Of a stretch of DNA of 9,612 nucleotides, positions 6,582 to 9,612 are shown one piece after another (the first letter of the stretch is position 1; every line of letters starts with the position of its first letter). The stretch spans positions 1 through 9,612 of the forward strand of contig JANWHF010000329.1 in assembly GCA_025450555.1 (NCBI GenBank), given 5' to 3'. The notes under the pieces were generated by a model. The model worked only from the letters and a program-made list of their open reading frames with translations, searched no databases and was not told where the DNA came from. The position numbers and the translations under genes are program-made. This stretch comes from Tepidisphaeraceae bacterium. Its GTDB lineage: Bacteria; Planctomycetota; Phycisphaerae; Tepidisphaerales; Tepidisphaeraceae.

Positions 6582-8015
6582 ATGAGAAATCGCTGGCTGT
6601 TACCCCTTATCCTGCTGGCGCTTACCGCGACATCGGTTCGCGCGGCTCGGCCCAATATCCTGTTCGTCCTCATCGACGACATGGGCTACGGCGACCTGAC
6701 CTGCTACGGCGAGCACCGTGTTCACACCTCCCAAGTCGATCGTCTGGCCCATCAAGGCATTCGCTTCACGCAATTTTATGTGAACGCGCCAATCTGCTCG
6801 CCTTCGCGAACGGCACTGACGACCGGCCAATTCCCCGCGCGATGGAAGATCACTTCCTACTTGGCCAGCCGCGCCGAGAACCGCCAGCGCGGCATGCCCA
6901 ACTGGCTCGACCCATCCGCCCCCACGCTTGCCCGACAACTCAAAACCGCAGGCTATTCAACCGGACATTTTGGCAAATGGCACATGGGCGGCCAGCGCGA
7001 TGTCGGCGAAGCGCCGATGATCACCCAATACGGCTTCGAAACCACGCTCACCACATTCGAAGGCCTCGGCGATCGCATCCTGCCTTTGCTCAACTCGTTC
7101 GACGGTACGCCGCCCAGGAAATATGCCCTCGGCAGCGACAAGCTTGGCCATGGCCATATCACCTGGATGGATCGTTCGGTCGTCACCACCGGCTTTGTCG
7201 ATGCGGCACTGAAATTCATTCAGCAGGCGGAGAAGGAGGACAAGCCGTTCTTTGTCGATGTCTGGCCCGATGATGTTCACTCGCCCTTCTTTCCGCCCAA
7301 AGACCTGCGCGGCAACGGAACCAAGAAGAGCCTTTACCTCGGCGTCGTTCAAGCGACGGATGATCAACTTAAGCCGCTGTTTGATTATGTTCGCGATAGT
7401 GCCAAGCTTCGGGACAACACGCTGATTGTCGTCGCCAGCGATAATGGCCCCGAGCCTGGCGCGGGTTCGCCCGGCCCCTTCCGCGGCCACAAGGGCAATC
7501 TCTATGAAGGCGGCATCCGCGAGCCATTCATCACCTGGGGACCGGGACTGCTCGATAAGTCAGCCGTTGGCACGACCAACAAAACATCGGTCATGGCCGG
7601 CGTCGATTTTCTGCCGTCGATGCTTGCGATTGCCGGCGCCAAAGCCGCGCCCAATGAGCTGATGGATGGCCAGGATATGAGCCCCTCAATGCTCGGCAAA
7701 GAGCAAGGGAAGCGCACCAAGCCGCTGTTTTGGATTCGTCCCCCTGATCGACCGGGACCGGCGAATAATCCCTTCCCCGACCTTGCCGTTCGCGATGGCG
7801 ACTGGAAGCTGCTCATCAACGAAGACGGCAGCAAGCCGCAGCTTTACGATCTGTCGAAGGACATTCATGAGAACGACAACCTTGCCGAGAAGGAGCCGCA
7901 GGAAGTGGCACGGCTGAAGAAGATGGTGATGGATTGGCGCAAGTCGCTGCCGGTGGAAACGGTGCCAGCGAATGCGCAAGGGCCGAGGGTGGATGTGCAG
8001 GATGATGCGGGGTAA
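6582..8015 (+). CDS. Secreted type I sulfatase (arylsulfatase family)
   Basis: This 477-residue protein starts with a Sec signal peptide: positively charged MRNR, a leucine-rich core, and VRA-A cleavage near residues 19-22. The mature enzyme therefore probably acts in the periplasm or outside the cell. The sulfatase signature CSPSR begins at C72, the cysteine that must be oxidised to formylglycine; it continues with TALTTGQFP. Metal ligands D32-D33 (IDDMGYGD) and D287-N288 (SDNGP) are present, as are the substrate/sulfate-site K132 and H134 (GKWHMG), H233 (DDVHSP) and K304 (GHKGNLYEGG). A C-terminal subdomain ends with the usual WKLLINEDGSKPQLYDL (408-424). Such enzymes cleave sulfate esters from polysaccharides and other organic sulfates; they are abundant in Planctomycetota. 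The substrate cannot be told. The start is well set by GAGGGA 3 bases before ATG. No formylglycine-generating enzyme or SusCD-like gene is in the window. The DUF2750 gene follows after 21 bp. Confidence 0.95.
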   Translation: MRNRWLLPLILLALTATSVRAARPNILFVLIDDMGYGDLTCYGEHRVHTSQVDRLAHQGIRFTQFYVNAPICSPSRTALTTGQFPARWKITSYLASRAENRQRGMPNWLDPSAPTLARQLKTAGYSTGHFGKWHMGGQRDVGEAPMITQYGFETTLTTFEGLGDRILPLLNSFDGTPPRKYALGSDKLGHGHITWMDRSVVTTGFVDAALKFIQQAEKEDKPFFVDVWPDDVHSPFFPPKDLRGNGTKKSLYLGVVQATDDQLKPLFDYVRDSAKLRDNTLIVVASDNGPEPGAGSPGPFRGHKGNLYEGGIREPFITWGPGLLDKSAVGTTNKTSVMAGVDFLPSMLAIAGAKAAPNELMDGQDMSPSMLGKEQGKRTKPLFWIRPPDRPGPANNPFPDLAVRDGDWKLLINEDGSKPQLYDLSKDIHENDNLAEKEPQEVARLKKMVMDWRKSLPVETVPANAQGPRVDVQDDAG

Positions 8016-8036
8016 CGGAGCGAATTACGTCATCAA

Positions 8037-8432
8037 ATGCCGTATCGAATCAGTCAAAAGGAGATCGAATCCGTTTTGAAGCTCGGCGCGCCGGAGCGGT
8101 ATGAGCACTTCATAAAACGCGTTGCAGATTGGCAGGAAGTCTGGACATTGAAGTCGCCGAGCGGGTTCGTTTTGATGGGTGATGACGAAGGAGTTGAAGG
8201 CGCTCCGTTCTGGCCGCATTCTGAATATGCAGCCTTGTTTGCAACTGGCTCATGGGCCGATTGCGTTCCCTCAAGTATCAGCGCTGAAGTTTTTGTCGGT
8301 AGGTGGCTGCCAGGGATGGAAAAGGATGGAAAGAAGGTGATCGTCTTTCCGACCCCGCAATTAAAAGGCTCTGTCCGGGAGCCTGCAAAAGTGCGAGATG
8401 ATCTAATGCAAACGATGTCGCAATACGAGTAG
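8037..8432 (+). CDS. DUF2750 domain-containing protein
   Basis: This 131-residue protein fits the DUF2750 family by pattern. It has an N-terminal helix with RYEHFIKRVADWQEVWTL (20-37), then SGFVLMGDDEG (42-52), FWPHSEYAALFATGSW (58-73), a segment ending WLPGMEKDGKKVIVFPTP (89-106) and a short acidic helix at the end. These proteins are small, soluble and cytoplasmic; no biochemical function is established that I can name, and many are reported as isolated genes in diverse bacteria. I see no signal peptide, membrane segment or metal-binding motif. Base composition is unlike the flanks: sampled lines give about 48-57% GC against 60% in the sulfatase and 68% in the next gene, which suggests later acquisition. 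The ATG at 8037 has no clear Shine-Dalgarno; it lies 21 bp after the sulfatase and 20 bp before the PfpI gene, so readthrough transcription is possible. Confidence 0.82.
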   Translation: MPYRISQKEIESVLKLGAPERYEHFIKRVADWQEVWTLKSPSGFVLMGDDEGVEGAPFWPHSEYAALFATGSWADCVPSSISAEVFVGRWLPGMEKDGKKVIVFPTPQLKGSVREPAKVRDDLMQTMSQYE

Positions 8433-8452
8433 ACAAAGACCAAGAGTAACCA

Positions 8453-9037
8453 ATGGCCAAAATCGCAATCCTCGTCGAAAAGATCTACGAAGACCTCGAA
8501 CTCCAATATCCCCGCCTTCGGCTCAAAGAAGCGGGCCACACGGTGGAGGTGATCGGCCCCAGGGCCGGCGAAACTTACGTCGGTAAGCATGGCTATCCGC
8601 AGAAATCGGAGAAGGCGGCCAGCGAAGTCAAAGCGACCGACTACAGCCTCATCGTCATCCCCGGCGGCACATCGCCCGATCACATGCGCCGCGACGGCGG
8701 CATGGTGAAGCTCGTCCGCCAGGCGGCGGCGGAGAAAGTTCCGATGGCCGCCATCTGCCATGGCCCCTGGATGCTCTGCTCGACCGATGCCCTGCGCGGC
8801 CGGCGCTGCACCAGCTACATGTCGATCGTCCACGACGTGATCAACGCCGGGGGAAAATGGGTCGATGAGGAATGCGTGGTCGATGGCCCCATCATCACCG
8901 CCCGCTGCCCCGATGATCTGCCGGCCTTCATGCAGGCCATTCTTCAACTGGTCAGCGGTCAAAAACCAGCCGGTAGCAAGGGAAAACCCATCGCACCAGC
9001 ATGGGTGATGGAGACGATTCCTTCCACTTTGCGCTGA
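8453..9037 (+). CDS. DJ-1/PfpI family protein (class I glutamine amidotransferase-like)
   Basis: This 194-residue protein starts MAKIAILVEKIYEDLELQYP, the PfpI/YhbO-type N-terminus, with the conserved acidic E16 in EDLE. The loop PGGTSPDHMRRD (70-81) follows, then the nucleophile elbow AICHGPWMLCS (100-110), whose C102-H103 pair is the DJ-1/PfpI active site. The C-terminal part has the sheet-and-helix order and family length. Members have been described as proteases, glyoxalases or protein/nucleic-acid deglycases and as stress-resistance proteins; which applies here cannot be decided. The final tail, from about residue 168, is a short extension without a recognised motif. It is cytoplasmic: no signal peptide is seen. 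The ATG at 8453 follows DUF2750 after 20 bp, preceded only by a weak AAGAG. GC content is high, like that of the sulfatase, unlike the gene between them. It is convergent with the glycosyltransferase fragment. Confidence 0.93.
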   Translation: MAKIAILVEKIYEDLELQYPRLRLKEAGHTVEVIGPRAGETYVGKHGYPQKSEKAASEVKATDYSLIVIPGGTSPDHMRRDGGMVKLVRQAAAEKVPMAAICHGPWMLCSTDALRGRRCTSYMSIVHDVINAGGKWVDEECVVDGPIITARCPDDLPAFMQAILQLVSGQKPAGSKGKPIAPAWVMETIPSTLR

Positions 9038-9184
9038 ACCGTTTGAAATCCGGAGCACGCGCTTCTACTCGAACCGCCGCCGCAACGCGGCGCCCTCATC
9101 ATTTAGCCGCCCATTTGTTGGGCGCGTCCAAAAACCTTGCGCGAGCCGGGCGACGGAAAGCCTCAAAGCTGCGCGGGACCAACC
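9038..9184. other. Convergent intergenic region with a GC-rich hairpin
   Basis: The PfpI gene and the glycosyltransferase end facing each other across 147 bp. A perfect 6-bp stem CGCCGC (9078-9083)/GCGGCG (9087-9092) with an AAC loop is present and could end transcription from either side, but there is no T-run directly after it, so a Rho-independent terminator is not proven. An open frame crossing the region on the plus strand (from 9001) overlaps both genes, has no ribosome-binding site and looks like nothing. Confidence 0.35.
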
Positions 9185-9612
9185 CTATTTTTCGAGTGCA
9201 TCACAACAAGCTCGCGATTTATGAGCCAACCGACGCGACTTGGGGATAGCTGGACGCGCACCCGGCGCCACCTCTTCGATCAGATCGCACGTCTGACCCA
9301 GCGAATCGACGCCGACAAAGCGATTCGCGACTTCTGCACACGCCCGCCCAACTTGCGGATCATCCAGCAATGCACTCAGTTCTCCCGCGACGCGCGGAGC
9401 TTGATATCGCTTCGGTTCGAGCGATCGCGCCACACCCAATCGCACCAATCTCGCGGCATTATCGGGCTGGTCGTGCGCATGCGGAACGACCAGTTGCGGC
9501 ACGCCCGCCGCCAGGCCCTGCGAGCTGGTGCCGATGCCTCCATGATGAACCAACGCCGCGCAGCGCGGCAGCAATTCGCTGAACGGCGCGAAATCGACGT
9601 GAATCACGCCAG
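9185..9612 (-). CDS. GT1-family (UDP-glucosyltransferase/MGT-like) glycosyltransferase, C-terminal part (5' end outside window)
   Basis: The minus-strand frame is open from the right edge to a TAG at 9185, giving about 141 C-terminal residues. The visible start, GVIHVDFAPFSELLPRCAAL, is followed by the donor-binding motif VHHGGIGTSSQGLAAGVPQL. Then comes VVPHAHDQPDNAARLVRLGV, the classic C-terminal nucleotide-sugar site of GT1 enzymes such as macrolide, sterol and rhamnosyl transferases, where H-G-G and D-Q contact the donor. Reading it as a start at the GTG at 9607 would omit the acceptor domain, so the real start must lie upstream of the window edge. The enzyme would be cytoplasmic or membrane-associated and transfer a sugar from an NDP donor to a small lipophilic acceptor; donor and acceptor are unknown. 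The last 24 residues after LIEEVAPG are a basic tail with no recognised motif. It is convergent with the PfpI gene. Confidence 0.9.
   Translation of the reverse strand, partial: GVIHVDFAPFSELLPRCAALVHHGGIGTSSQGLAAGVPQLVVPHAHDQPDNAARLVRLGVARSLEPKRYQAPRVAGELSALLDDPQVGRACAEVANRFVGVDSLGQTCDLIEEVAPGARPAIPKSRRLAHKSRACCDALEK

Noticed and set aside
9001..9249. Plus-strand open frame of 82 codons at the PfpI/glycosyltransferase junction
   Set aside because: It overlaps the ends of both real genes, has no ribosome-binding site, and its composition looks like an out-of-frame reading.

Overview
The window is a chromosomal segment about 60% GC carrying nine protein genes, two of them cut by the window edges. 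I see no rRNA, tRNA, CRISPR array, transposase or phage gene. The gene content suggests a bacterium of the Planctomycetota (PVC) type. The pointers are a secreted FGly-type sulfatase, a full-length PolX with a PHP nuclease, a PhoH plus seven-TM HD phosphohydrolase pair, weak or absent Shine-Dalgarno sequences before most genes, and a dispersed-looking CACCGCAGAGGACGCGGAGG-type inverted repeat. This assignment is an inference from content and not from a marker gene.

Layout from left to right: (1) On the minus strand, a two-gene unit of polX (2205 to 427) followed 6 bp later by a calcineurin-like metallophosphoesterase that runs off the left edge. (2) On the plus strand, divergent from polX across 253 bp, a small hotdog-fold acyl-CoA thioesterase (2459-2920). 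Its last 15 codons and stop lie inside a 135-bp inverted-repeat element (2873-3007). (3) On the minus strand, convergent with the thioesterase, phoH (6288 to 5353) followed 9 bp later by a PgpH/YqfF-type membrane HD phosphohydrolase (5343 to 3055), probably a c-di-AMP phosphodiesterase. (4) A 293-bp divergent intergenic region of lower GC, with a 9-bp direct repeat in the sulfatase leader. (5) On the plus strand, three closely spaced genes: a secreted sulfatase (6582-8015), a DUF2750 protein (8037-8432) of clearly lower GC, and a DJ-1/PfpI-family protein (8453-9037). (6) On the minus strand at the right edge, the C-terminal part of a GT1-type glycosyltransferase.

Functionally, the left half is housekeeping: DNA gap repair and 3' end processing (PolX), an RNA/stress ATPase (PhoH) and second-messenger turnover (HD protein). 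The right half is accessory: sulfate-ester hydrolysis outside the cytoplasm, a possible stress protein, and natural-product or lipid glycosylation. I found no convincing new multi-gene defence or biosynthetic system. The most noteworthy points are the repeat element that supplies the end of the thioesterase gene, the phoH/HD pair without ybeY, and the low-GC DUF2750 gene between two GC-rich genes.
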